NCBI RefSeq assembly: GCF_024868665.1 | Contig: NC_079892.1 | Coordinates: forward strand, 4,377,607-4,441,606 | Source: Triplophysa rosa | Taxonomy: Eukaryota > Chordata > Actinopteri > Cypriniformes > Nemacheilidae | Reading direction: 5' to 3' | Length of the DNA stretch: 64,000 nt | In this document: positions 11,171 through 22,274 of the stretch, piece after piece | Numbering within the stretch: position 1 is the stretch's first letter | How the letters are laid out: each line of letters starts with the position of its first letter | Program-made: the position numbers and the translations under genes | Notes under the pieces: generated by a model | The model's input: the letters and a program-made list of their open reading frames with translations, nothing else | Database searches by the model: none | What the model was told of the DNA's origin: nothing

Positions 11171-11454
11171 TAGACGGTTTCAAAGCAACAACATAACCAT
11201 ACTTTACTGCGCATGCAAGTTTTGTGGCCCAAACTTAACTCCCGGTACACATGCGCAAAGAATAGATTCCCTGTAGATTATTACACACGGCCCATTCAAC
11301 AAATTGTTTATGTAATCAATGAATATACAATAAAATATTAATTTGAATTAATATTAATATAAATCAAATTAAATATAAATAGTTATATTATTAGCCACTA
11401 GCCAGATCGGAAGTTAACGTCGAGCCAGGCACGTGCGTCCGATGAAACCGTCTA
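11171..11454. mobile_element. MITE with TAGACGGTTTCA ends, uninterrupted copy (284 bp)
   Basis: Left end TAGACGGTTTCAAAGCAACAAC; right end ...GTCCGATGAAACCGTCTA, the inverse. Subterminal repeats are also inverted: GGCCCAAACTTAACTCCCGG on the left and CGGAAGTTAACGTCGAGCC on the right. The centre is AT-rich (about 11290-11395) and includes AGTTATATTATTAGCC. A second copy at 55288-56146 aligns over the whole length but carries an extra 603-bp insertion, so this copy gives the empty site. No coding capacity. Confidence 0.8.
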
Positions 11455-12401
11455 TAAATGTTAGGAATATTACTAAATAAATATTATAAATATGAACCCT
11501 GCTCAGAAATAACTAACAAACACACAAATGCTTTGAGGAGAAATGTGTTATCATTTCAGTTTTACTAAGCATAATTGCCAAACTTATTTTCAGGCAGGCT
11601 TCCAACCACTTGTTCTATTGAACCTGTCTTTCTGATATCATGTTTCGATTACATTTTTTCCCTTCACCTACTTTTAATTCCGCCTAAAAGCTTTCTTTCA
11701 GAAAAGCTGTCTGGTGTGGTACAAACGCAGGTGCTTTGGAGAAGAAATGTGTTAAATGCTTGTGGGGGCAGTGAAACAACCCGTCCATTTAATGTCTAGG
11801 GGGACGTGGGGAGGGCTCAATGCAACCAATCAATTTAGGCTCTCTGAACTGTATTTTATATAAACAGTAGAAAAGGGAAAAAGGTAGTCATTAGCGACTA
11901 GGATCAAAATGCCCCTCGGTAGGCCTGTAGCCACTCTAATTAAAATCCTGTAGCGCTGTGTTTATCTAAGATTAGCTGTGAGCTAACTTTGAGTCCGACT
12001 CTTTGTTTAAATCCTTAAAAGGCTGGTAAAATAAGCCTTATCCTTTGGGTCTACTAACAAGTATACAAATGGAGAACCCCACGCCGCACAATCTTCTAAC
12101 GCGCGTTTGCGTTACTCCTGGCAGGTTTGTTTGCTTTGCTCGATGGAAATGGATTACATGGGTGCTGTAAGGCCCTCCTTCCTGTGAGGGCCTTTTAGGA
12201 GCAGACCGCCAACAGGGTTTACAGCATTATACGATGCCGGGGAGAGCTAGCCTTGCCTGCCGTGGTGCCCGTTTGAACATGGCCGACTGCAGAGAACCCT
12301 CGCTGAGATATTATATAAGTGTTGCCATGCAAGCATTTTTTTTCAGTTTTGTGCTAATAACATGCGTAATTAGCGTTAATTAGCGTAATGCTAGCGTTGA
12401 C
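11455..12401. other. Unique stretch without a gene
   Basis: Contains short internal repeats of TTAATTAGCG near 12370-12390. No ORF, transposon end or splice pair worth reporting. Confidence 0.45.
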
Positions 12402-12915
12402 TTAAAGGCATAGTTCACCCAAAAATGACAATTCTGTCATCATTTATTCACCCCCGTGTTATTCCAAACCTGTATGACTTTCTTTCTTCTGCAAAACACA
12501 AAAGATATCTTTAAGAACGTTGGTAACCAAATACCACGGAGACTCATTGACTTCTATTGTATAGACACAAAACTACAATGACCTTTCTCAAAATATCTTC
12601 CTTTGTGTTCCACAGAAGAAAACCTGATAGCACGTAAACATCTGGCAGACGTCTATTTGATGTCTGCATTTACATCTGAGATACGTCTCGGAGACATCAT
12701 ATAGACACCTAGAAGACGTCTGTAAGATGTTTATGATTTAGAATGGATGTAAAACTGCTCTTTCTAAGATGTTTAGCAGACGTTTTTACACAGCAGATGT
12801 TCTCCAGATCTTTAGCAGACGTCTTACAGATGTACCTGTGCTAGCTGGGAAGAGTCATATACAGAACGATATGAGGGTGAATAAATGGTAACAGAATTTG
12901 TACTAATTCCTTTAT
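12402..12915 (+). mobile_element. Dominant 'AGTTCACCC' MITE (subfamily A), split by another insertion
   Basis: The left arm is intact: TTAAAGGCATAGTTCACCC, then TTCTGTCATCATTTATTCACC, CCTGTATGACTTTCTTTCTTC and GGTAACCAAATACC. The right arm resumes after an interruption with GAGTCATATACAG and ATGAGGGTGAATAAATGG and ends near 12915 in a degraded terminus. The interruption at about 12623-12849 is unrelated to the family (next entry). Confidence 0.75.
12623..12849. mobile_element. Nested element with repeated AGACGTCT motifs, about 227 bp
   Basis: Begins CCTGATAGCACGTAAACATC and ends ...GTACCTGTGCTAGCTGGG, whose reverse complement CCCAGCTAGCACAGGTAC matches the start, giving short inverted repeats. 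The interior is a degenerate series of CAGACGTCT, ACGTCT and AGATGT units in both orientations. It interrupts the arm of the surrounding MITE between CAGAAGAAAA and AAGAGTCAT, which are adjacent in intact copies. The target duplication is not clear (perhaps AAG). Confidence 0.65.
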
Positions 12916-13879
12916 TACGGTAAATTTCAAATCGCTTGGTCTCAGTTTGTATGCTTTGTGGACTGTTTTTGGATGTTTATAGTTTTTCTCTTAGGTTCCC
13001 GGGTGTCTTGTTTCCCAGGTCTGCTGGTCTTTAAAAACCATCTTTGTCTGTGTAACAGCAGCCAATTGATGGTGTTTCTGCAATTAGGTATTTGGAGCAC
13101 AGTTGGCATAACAACTGTAGCTCTGAGCAACCTGCTGTGCTTCGCAGCAGTGGTAAATCTGTCTGTAATAGACCTGCTTGGTGATTGTCACAATTTGTAT
13201 TTGACTGCCGCACATATGCCGGGTCCATACATACGCTAGCAATAGGAACAGGAGTGAGACTCTAGGAGAGACGCCAGAATCCGTTCTTTTCTCATCGGGA
13301 GGTCAAGGTGAGTCTCCGATGCCGACTATGTGCTTGATGGGAATTGGCAGAGCAGTGGTGGCACTATGATAATGCCCCTGGCAGCATCTGCCCAAGACAG
13401 GAAATGTGTAAACTAAGGGGGTGAAAATGAAGCTGGTTATCCATATGACCTTGAATGCTTCCATCATTCATATGAGCCTGCTTATCAGCAGGTGGACCGG
13501 GTAAAGAACACTCATAATAATTAATAATACTCAATCAAGACCCCTCTCTTGTCACGGCTTCTTTGCGGGATGCTCAGCTCGATATGTTAAGCTTTGCTTT
13601 GAATAGGATTCCTGTGAAAAGGGTCAAAAGATTATTATAGCAAAGTAGACGGAGATGGTATTTTTTGCAGTTTTATGAGGTTGTAGAATGTTGGTGTGCG
13701 AGTCATGTTCAAACACAAAATGCGAAATATATGTGATGTCTGTCACTGCATATCAACTACATTTAAATTCAAGTGTTGCTTGGTAACCATAAAAGGCTCA
13801 TAACCAATCTAATTAACATTATCCACATGTTATTGTAATTGAAATAGTATGTTAAACGTGTATTAGGATTTTACCGTGG
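12916..13879. other. Unique stretch; isolated strong splice donor at 13308
   Basis: GGTCAAG/gtgagtctcc at 13307/13308 is a near-perfect donor on the plus strand, but no convincing acceptor lies upstream and the frames nearby contain stops. It could mark a first exon or be chance. 12942-13239 has short ORFs in both directions without recognisable content. Confidence 0.35.
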
Positions 13880-14180
13880 TTAAAGGGACACCCAAAAAAT
13901 GGAAATTCTCTCATCATTTACTCACCGTCGAGTTGTTCCAAATCTGTATACATGTCTTTGTTTTGATGAACACAAAGACATTTGGAAGAATGCTTGTAAC
14001 CAAACAGTTCTTGGCCACCATTGACTACCATAGTGGGAAAAATTGCTTTGTAAATTGATTTGTTCTGTTGGAAAAAAAGTAGATATTTTGAAGAATGTAG
14101 GAAAGCAAACAGTTCTGGTGCACTTTTGACTAACTGTCATTTCAGTTCATTCCTACTATGATAGTCAATGGTGACCACGC
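13880..14180 (+). mobile_element. Dominant MITE, subfamily B, right end missing
   Basis: Starts TTAAAGGGACACCCAAAAAATGG and continues CTCATCATTTACTCACCGTCG, AGTTGTTCCAAATCTGTATAC, GAACACAAAGACATTTGG and AATGCTTGTAACCAAACAG. A second set of arm-like segments follows (CTACTATGATAGTCAATGG). The 'ATTTGGAAGAATGCTTG' wording sets it in the longer subfamily seen at 40334-40754 and 53220-53609. The right terminus is absent. Confidence 0.75.
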
Positions 14181-15130
14181 AGAATGTGCCCATATGGATG
14201 TCATAGATGCAACAACTCGCTGTGCTTCTTGTCCTTTGACCGCCTTAATTGTGAAATTTTGTTCTATTCAGATTTCCTAAAACACACTTTTGTGGCTCAT
14301 GTGGAATTTGTGAATTAATAAATGGCAACAGCTCATTCCTGTAACATATCTGCATTTCAGACTCTTGCTCAAAATAGGGATCTGTATAAAATGCACTTGT
14401 AAGGCGACGTCAATAAGTGTGGCGGGTGGGAGGGTACAGACAGGGAAATTTTGAGGACACCCACACCGTGGGTCTCTACTGAGCCGAGCTGTCAGAAAGG
14501 GATTACCAAAATGAGCAAGAAGCCTACAATAGGCAGAAGCTTATGTACTTTAGCGGCCAGGATTTCATTTTTTTAATCCACTGTAAATTTGGGGAGAGAA
14601 ATACACAAATGGAGAGACACTGTTTTGGTTTCTGGAGGCGGATGAGGAAGAGTGAGAGATGGAGAATACATTAATGACAGACCAAAGAAGGGGTAATGTG
14701 GCGCACCTGTAAAACTGGTCAAAACAGAGCGTAACCTGTCTGCATTGAACCTGACAGAACAAGACATGAGTCAAAAGCGTGTTTTAGATTAGCATGTGGA
14801 TTCGTCGAATCCCATTCAGACTCTTGTGTAAAGTCACAGTCTACAGTTTCTAATTATATGCTAATGAGTGCTCGAGGGGAAAGAGATGTTAGGAACAATT
14901 GTGGGGGCTGAGACTGAGAGACTTGGTAAAATAATTGCTGTGGTGGTCAAGGTGATTATCATCTCACCGAGACGTTATTTTTCTTGGTGCTCAGGTGGAT
15001 TCTGTTCGGCAGATGTTCGGAAATGTTCTGCTCTTCACCTTTCGCCTTTTTTACTATCACTCAACGAGTTTCCCGCCGTTTGACGAGCAACGTGGAGGGT
15101 GATGAAGATTCACTGGTTATTCTTACAACT
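14181..15130. other. Unique stretch without a gene
   Basis: Only short ORFs on both strands with no recognisable motif. No repeat family identified. Confidence 0.45.
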
Positions 15131-16664
15131 TTAAAGGTCTCCTCAGACGAGCACTTTCAACAAGTTGGTATGATTTATTAGGGTCTTCATGAAATGTCTG
15201 GAACATATTTTGCTTAAAAACACTCGATGGCTGACAAAACCCTTCTTGCCTCATCAAAAACAGCTATGCTCACAGCAACCCGTTTCGGTGCATGTCTCTT
15301 TAAATGATAATGAGTTACAGCGAACCCCACCCCCCTTCTGTCCGGCGTGTCAACACAACACACGTGTAGTGGCAATGGTTTAACTAAATGATATTTCCTG
15401 AATTCCTCTGCGGTTAGTTTTGTCTTAAACGTCTCAAATCATTCGTCCGGAGACAAAAAAATCAGTCACAGCAAACAGCTAATGCGCTTACGTTGTGCGT
15501 GTATGCTTACCTAAAATCAGTGTTGGGTGTAACTAGTTACTAAGTAATTAGTTACTGTAATTTAATTACTTTCCCCTTGAAAAGTAAAGTAAGGGATTAC
15601 TCTTATATGTGTGTGTAATAGTGGAATTGACATCAAAATTCAGAGTCTAACTTTAAAATCTGTGCTTTAATGTATAATTCTCACATTTGTAATACTTTGG
15701 TCAGTTAATAAGAGTACTTTATGTAGTTTAATATTATTTATTTGAATGAATAAAAAGAGCCCTTTCATGCTATCCTTGAATCACTTAACTAACCAAGGTT
15801 GATATAGGATATAGGATATAGAAAGTAATTAGTAATAAGTAAATAAATACTTTTTGGAGAGAGTAATTTGTAGAGTAATCTAATTACACTTTTGAATATG
15901 TAATTAGTAACTAGTAATTAGTTACTTTTTGAGAGTAACTTACCCAACACTGCCTAAAATCCACAGAATCCACTGCAGATCTCAGTGGAATTACATGGAT
16001 TTTTGCGCTTGTCGTTGACAAGTTATAACGTTACACACACAACGTGAGAGCTAGTTTGCTGTGACAGATTTTTCAGCCTAAGCACGAATGATTTGAAAAA
16101 TGAAACTAACCCCAGTGTTCGCCCCTGTTCATTAGCAAAACAAACAGCTTACCTCAGCTAAACATATTAACGCACATAATGTATTTACATTCATACAGCT
16201 AAACTCCAAGTGTCCATCTGCCTTATATACAGTAAGTTTAACACTGGCTTTGAATGTTCTATTTAGCCCGTGACTGACTTAGCTCCCTTCCACTAAAAAT
16301 AAAATAAATTCACTCCTGTCTCTTCCTAGGTTTGGACTCTGTGCAGCGACTACATTGCATGTTGTCCACGAACTTTAGCCATGGCGTCACGTACACTGCT
16401 GTCCCTTGTGAAAACAACAATGGCGGAGCGCGGAACTGTGTAGATTAAGGGGCGGTAACATTATAATAAAATCCGCTTTGGACGTCACAATCGGAGCGAA
16501 ATCTGAACGGCTCGATTTCTCACATGCTTGCAGGGAAAGGCACATTAAAACAACCTTACTGGGTTCTTATTTTTCACGTTTTCTGGGTTGCTAGATGCAC
16601 TGGGGACCCGATTATAGCACTTAAACACAGAAAAAGTGGGGTTTTCATCTGATGTCTCCTTTAA
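15131..16664. mobile_element. Larger non-autonomous DNA element (about 1.1 kb without its insertion)
   Basis: The left end TTAAAGGTCTCCTCAGACGAG resembles the inverse of the right end CATCTGATGTCTCCTTTAA. Inside are tracts I associate with a frequent cyprinid repeat: GGGTCTTCATGAAATGTCTGG near the left end, and near the right end GGGGCGGTAACATTATAAT, GCTGGGGACCCGATTATAGC-like wording and AGCACTTAAACACAGAAAAAG. A hAT at 15528-15952 has inserted into it. No transposase ORF is present. Family assignment is from memory of the sequence style only. Confidence 0.6.
15528..15952. mobile_element. hAT MITE, 425 bp, with perfect 8-bp target duplication
   Basis: Starts CAGTGTTGGGTGTAACTAG and ends GTAACTTACCCAACACTG, a clear inverted pair. 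The interior is rich in TTAGTTACT/AGTAACTAG motifs. The flanking duplication CCTAAAAT is exact at 15520-15527 and 15953-15960. The 8-bp duplication and CAG ends place it in the hAT superfamily. It interrupts the element at 15131-16664, so it inserted later. Confidence 0.9.
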
Positions 16665-17149
16665 ACACATTTTTGTCCCATGGGCTGCCAAACCTAAACT
16701 TCACACAAACCTGTTGATATTATTTAATTCAAAGCAATTGTGTTTGTATCATTGCATTTTCAAAAGTTCCCTTCACAAGAATACACGCATACACACAGAT
16801 AACAGACAGTCTACTTGCTCAGCTGTGTAAGGCGCTGAGTCTGCACATTTCACTTCCACCATGACAACGGTACATTACAGATGTGGACATACAAAATTAA
16901 AAGCATAAAACTTCTTTTAAATGATGAAACATTTTTCATTTCAAGGAGATTTGGGTTTGTTTCTCTGTGGTCTGCACTTTGTCCAGCAGCATTTTGTCCA
17001 GCACTTAATCTTTACACCTCCATCATAACCTCTTCTACCACCATCTACCTACAGTCACGTCCAGCATGCCTCAGCGATCTGCGAAAGGGACTTAATCTGA
17101 GAAACACAACCTGCAAAATGCAAACTACAGTGGTTACAAATTGCTTTGA
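16665..17149. other. Unique stretch without a gene
   Basis: AT-rich; nothing supported beyond short chance ORFs. Confidence 0.45.
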
Positions 17150-17340
17150 GATTGTATTAGAAAAAAACATTGCCTTAAGATTGTGTTGAAAAATAAAAAC
17201 AGTAAAATTGTTAAAAGTTGCATTGAGATTGTGTTTGAAAACAAAAATAATGAAATAATTAAAAGTTGCATTGAGATTGTGTTGGAAAACAAAAAAAGTA
17301 AAGTTCAAAAGTTGCCTTCAGATTGTGTTGAAAAGGATGA
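17150..17340. repeat. Minisatellite, 48-bp period, about 3.5 copies
   Basis: Units begin GATTGTGTTGAAAA and end AAAAGTTGCATTGA. Full units are 17179-17226 (48 bp), 17227-17274 (48 bp) and 17275-17320 (46 bp), with a shortened unit at 17150-17178 and a partial one at 17321-17340. Because 48 is a multiple of three, frames on both strands stay open and encode repeated 16-residue blocks (for example IIKSCIEIVLENK on plus). Nothing else suggests a protein, so this is read as a tandem repeat and not a gene. Confidence 0.8.
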
Positions 17341-20336
17341 TTTTATGAGTGTCACATATGTATTGAAATTCGTTCTACTGAAGCAGAAGTAGACAACCTT
17401 TGTAACCCAAAGTACATTTTTAATTAATTTATGCAGAATATTATTCAGCAAAAAGATGATCAAACTTAATAACTGCTTCATTAATGTCATTATTTCGTGT
17501 CTGGGTGAGGTTCAAAATTTAAGAAGCTTGAGAAAGTTGAAATAAGAATTAGAAAGGACAAGAAGAGGGATTAAATCAAACTGTCCATCAAAAGCTTATA
17601 CCTTTTAATAAAAATGTGTTTTGTTTAGAAGCAACAGACAATATTTCAATTCACTGCTTTTAGCACCCATCCAAACTGTACACCAAACTAATGGTATTAC
17701 TTTTATTGTTTTCCATTGTTAGCCTAATCCCCACATGTACAAGAATGACTTCCCATGAGAAAGTTGACATTTTAATGTGTACTCATATGATATCCTAAAA
17801 TAATGATTATTTCTGTGTAAATCCACAACTCTAAAAAAATTAAGCTTACACAAGATCTGTGCTCTGCAAGTATTACCTGTAGTAAGTTTGAAAAAGTGAA
17901 ATATGGCTTGCAATAAACTTCCACACCACTGCTCTTACATTTTTCTGCAATTAAATATGTTAAACAACGGAAAAAATCAAATTATGTACTCACCCTCGTA
18001 TTTCATCATATTTTTCCAAACCAAGATGAAAAAACAGCTACTTGTTAATAATGCATAATGTTTCGATTATTTTTGTGTTGCATAACAACATGACGATTTT
18101 AACGTACCCGTCTCTCCTGGGCTTAATAAATGGGCTAAACCTTGGGACCTCAGTGAGTCCCAGAAAAGCAGGCACGGCCGCAGGACAACTTTCTCTCCCT
18201 GATCATGACCTCATATTTCTCCTCTCTGAAAGGACTGTCAGAACAAAGTCATATCATGCCCATAAATGCCAACAGAAATAATTCCAAAGGGGACTGAGTC
18301 TACTAGGGAGGCATAATATAAATTCTGATGTCATATAGTTCTTTATAAACTGTCTTTTAGTAATGGTAAGTAGGAGACACTCTACATTTTAATAAAGCAG
18401 CATTGATCAATAAATGTCAGCCGTACTGGCTGAATTTTATATCAAAATGGATCTCTCACTACATGAGATAAAAAGGGTTCTGTCAGCAAAGTTCAAACAG
18501 ATATTTTTTACCCTTGTGCACCTCATTGTTTAAAATTTAATGTTGTCGACACTGTGAAAGCTTGTAAACTGTAAATCCTGACACTGATTCTTGATTTAGT
18601 GTTGGTGTTTCTTCCATCATGTTTTCTTTTTGTCAAATTTCTAGCGATTGGCTGATAGTTGTTTTTGAAGGGCATTTACACAGAGATAGAAAATGTGTGC
18701 AATTATATGTAAATAACAGAAGATGCTCTAATACAAGCGTGGAATGGATATCTGTAATCTGAGTCAGAAACCATTAACGCTATCATCTGTTCCTTGTTAG
18801 AAATTATTCTTGAAGAAAATATTTTGTTCTTGTAATGCTAATTTTTTTCCACAGAAAATGTAAAGTTACAATTAGTCTGTGCATTTTATGGGATTAAAAA
18901 TACATGTTTTAGTTCAAAACTTGTGAGATTTTTAGACACCTTTCCATGAGTTTCAAGGTTGTTGAGCTCTAGTAAAAAAATATGATGCCAGAATGACTTC
19001 ACCATCATTGTGTGGTCCACCAATGTGAACTTGCTGTTACCATGGAAACAGAAAACAGCAAAAGAGCTCGGCAGTTACCATGTACTTCTGCAAACCATGG
19101 CAATGCAACATAATCAATTTAATCTCAATACTTTAACTCTTATTCTTCTATAATCACATTTTTATGTCTCAGTTAGACCTAGACCTAGAATTTTTAAAAA
19201 ATAATAATCTCAACTCATCTTTTTAACTTTTTAAACGTTTTTAGTTGTACTGACTCTCAAAAGTAGAGATTTGTTAACCGATTTATAATCATGTCAAATC
19301 AAATAAATTATACAAATCAATTGGATTAATATAGAAAATTGAGTTTAGTTGACTACACTGAAAACAACAACTAGTTGGGTTTACTTATGTTTTCGTGTCA
19401 GTGAATTTAATTAAAAAAATTTGTGTCAAGTTTTTTAAGTAAATTTATTTTAAAATTCTGTGCAAAAAAGTAAATCCTTTATGACCGTGTTTCCCAAATG
19501 TTTTTACCATTTTAGAATAGTGCACCTCTGCAAGCAATAAACATCCTTCTGTGTGCGTCTGCAATATTAGTACAGTAAATTAATATTAAAATCTTGCAAT
19601 ACATTTATCTTTAAACAGAATAACTTAATTATTTCAAAATGGTTACTTCACAAAACAATATAATAAAAAAAACTAACTTTGCGTATACACATTTTCACCG
19701 AATGTACCCAGTTTGGGTTTGTAGAAAACGCTGGATTTGTTGATTCATCTCAAAGCTGCTTTGATTTAAGGTTCAAAATTTTTTTAAACTCTTCCTCAGC
19801 TGCTGAAAAACTAAGTTGCAGAAGCTCATGTAAAAAAAGGGGTTTGGAGTTGAATGTGGTTCAATTTTGGCTGTAAGTTTAGACCCCACACCACATGAAA
19901 TCACGGCTCATTACATTCTTGCCCAAGTGATGCTTTCCAAAACTAAACCAAATCCACTTAAGAAACAGATCTAATCTCACTCACAACTTTTTCCATATCC
20001 CCAAAATACAGCAGTGCCAGAACTTGCTACTCATTTCACCTATTTATGACATCATTCCGCTCTATATAATAATACTACAATGTCGATGTACTGGCATGAC
20101 ACGCTATACCTTTTCACATCCTCCTTAAAGATTGAAAAGTGATTAAAATGTGCTTCTCGCTGACTTTATATCAAACTTTAGTCACAATAGATTAATTTTA
20201 CTCATTGACATTGAATCCCTTATGCCCAAGTTATTGCCATCATAATTTAAGAATGGCGTTTGAAACGATGTCTCTAAATTACTTAAAAGATTTAGGAGTA
20301 AAGGTATTTAATGCCTAACTGGTTGTGCAAAACGGT
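17341..20336. other. AT-rich unique stretch; possible eroded repeat pieces
   Basis: 17965-18020 (TACTCACCCTCGTATTTCATC, TCCAAACCAAGATGAA) resembles an eroded left arm of the dominant MITE. 19190-19460 contains TACACTGAAAACAACAACTAG and runs of TTAAGTAAATTTA resembling another AT-rich fish MITE, without clear ends. On the minus strand an ATTAAA signal at 20307-20312 lies just past the candidate exon described next. No gene otherwise. Confidence 0.4.
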
Positions 20337-20654
20337 CTAGGAAAGCTTCAGAGGTTTTGGGACAGAGGTACAGTAGTCCAGAAATATAAATAGATGACAA
20401 AACAATTCCTGATCCGCCTGACAGCTTCCTCCACTGTCCACATCCGTACTTAACTGTTGTCCTCTGACCTCTAGTTTTTCATGGAGAACCACAGGACTGG
20501 TCGTTTCACTCACTGCTTTGTGACCCCGGGGGCCGTTGGAGAGTTGGAGAGGCAAGTGTGCTTCATCTAGTGAGGTCAGCGTGATGGACAGAACCGCGAT
20601 TGTTTCCCACCTTTTTCCCAACCCTATCAAAATGAGTCTGTAATGGAATTGTAT
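20337..20654 (-). CDS. Candidate terminal coding exon on the minus strand, unknown gene
   Basis: Reading the minus strand, a good acceptor (AAACCTGTCATTTCAG) ends at 20655, and a frame starting on a codon boundary at 20654 stays open for 105 codons to a TAG at 20337-20339. An ATTAAA polyadenylation-type hexamer lies 25-30 nt past the stop (20307-20312). Codon use in the first two thirds is fairly coding-like (ATC GCG GTT CTG TCC ATC ACG CTG). The product includes ETIAVLSITLTSLDEAHLPL and a Cys-containing tail FCHLFIFLDYCTS. I recognise no domain. There is no in-frame ATG near the start, so it would need upstream exons. A long chance ORF is the main alternative. Confidence 0.28.
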   Translation of the reverse strand: MQFHYRLILIGLGKRWETIAVLSITLTSLDEAHLPLQLSNGPRGHKAVSETTSPVVLHEKLEVRGQQLSTDVDSGGSCQADQELFCHLFIFLDYCTSVPKPLKLS

Positions 20655-21999
20655 CTGAAATGACAGGTTTACTAGAATAATTTCACAGCCCTACAGCAGA
20701 TATACCTCACATGTTTGGTTTTTAGCTGTTCTGGCTGTTTTATTGATTGATTGGAACAAGATCTATTTTCTATGTTTTTAAGATAATTTCTGTTGTTCAC
20801 TTTTAGTTCTTTTTTACATTTTTATTAAAATGAATCCTACGTAATCTGATATGGATAAGCAACATTCTTACTGTATAAATTTTTTTTTTTTGCATTATTT
20901 TGACTGTCTAGTTATATATCCGATAGAAAGTTAATAGTTGATTGAAAATGACTAAGACGTCTCATAAACTATGAAAGAGCAGACTTGGAGCAAACACATT
21001 CGTCTCTGCAATAGAGTTATGTTTTAGAGCCCTCTTTAACAATTTTACCATAATTAAATCCGTTTTTGGTATAATTTCATATTTTATATCAGTGCATAAA
21101 ATTCTCTGATGGGCAGTCTTGAAAAGCCCTGTTTTCTGAGTCGATAAGCAAGCTCGAAATTAATGTAGTAATGGATGCAACATCTTCCAAACGGCTTCAT
21201 CTTTCACATTTTCACAAAATGGGCGAGACGCCCTTCACGCATTAGAGCTGAACTTTTTGTAACACAGAGTAATTGTTCTAACTCATATCAAGGTACGGAT
21301 TCAGCAGTTTTTCTAAATGCCAGACAGATTTCTGGACTGGTCGATGCAATTTTATATTTGAGACATCTGGGATGCAAAAAAGCGGTATAATCTCTGTATT
21401 TGCTTTCTTACACTCAGACAATGGCACTCTTCTACTCGTACACTCTAATATAGTAAGCTAGGTCTCTTTCAGATAGATGGAGATTGCTTTAAGTCCCTAT
21501 TGCATGACCAGACAGTGGTTTCAGCTGTAGTTAGTTGACCTGGCTGCCGGTCTCGTGGGTCCTGTGTAAAGCACCTTACCTTCCCGCTACAGGAGTGTCT
21601 CCTCAAGCCATACCTCATGAGAGTAAAACTAGCCAGGCTGGTCAAGTAATACTGTTGTAAGACATCCCATGTGACCTACAGCTGTTGTGACCGAACATGT
21701 CTGTCCACTAAAAATACAGCCTTGAGGTGAACTGGGACAGGAAGAATATACGGTGCTTATCCTGGTTAAATAATGTAATCTGTAAACGTATCCTGGTGCC
21801 TGTATAGAACAAGATTCTTGAGAGCACTTTCTTGGACTTTTGACTTTTGAATTAATACTAATTATTGCTACTTACTAATAATATTATTAATACTATTTTC
21901 TTTTACCCCAGTTTAATGGTGAACTGGGACAGGAAGAATACAAGTATGAGTCCTGGTAAAATTATGTCACCTAAAACTTCATTTTTGATTTTTTAACAA
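20655..21999. other. Unique stretch; one minus-strand exon-like segment
   Basis: At 21580-21675 on the minus strand a 96-nt segment is open (32 codons) and ends in a strong donor GGGAAG/gtaagg. Its upstream acceptor (CAGCTGTAG) has almost no pyrimidine tract. An ATG falls inside the frame (MRYGLRRHSCSGK before the donor), so a first coding exon is conceivable. Weak overall. The remainder is AT-rich. Confidence 0.35.
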
Positions 22000-22274
22000 C
22001 ACTGTAAAAAACTGTAACTTTACAAAAAAATTCAGGATTTCAGGTATTTTTGAAATACAATAAGAAAACGTCAAATAAAAAACTGCAAATTTGCAAGACA
22101 AACATGAAAAACATGTAATTTACGGTATATTTCTGGCACCACAGCTGCCATAAAATAAAATAAAAATGTACAGGATTTTCTTACAGTCTATTTTTTAAAT
22201 ACATTAAAAGCATCATATTGAAAAAAGACTGCAAATTTACAAGAAAAACATGTAATTTCATGTTTTTTACAGTG
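22000..22274. mobile_element. MITE with CACTGTAAAAAAC ends, 275 bp
   Basis: Left end CACTGTAAAAAACTGTAAC; right end ATGTTTTTTACAGTG, the inverse. The interior alternates ACTGCAAATTTRCAAGA, AAAACATGTAATTT and TACAGGATTTT motifs in partial inverted order. The flanks TTTTAACA and TTTTGACA are similar but not exact duplications. Non-coding. Confidence 0.7.

Noticed and set aside
12395..12402. Shared GTTGAC just before the MITEs at 12402 and 27980
   Set aside because: Could hint at a target preference, but other copies have unrelated flanks (for example at 13880 and 59820), so coincidence is likely.
17045..17392. Repeat-containing ORFs (16-residue repeats) on both strands
   Set aside because: Explained by a 48-bp tandem repeat whose period is divisible by three; no start, splice or codon evidence for a protein.
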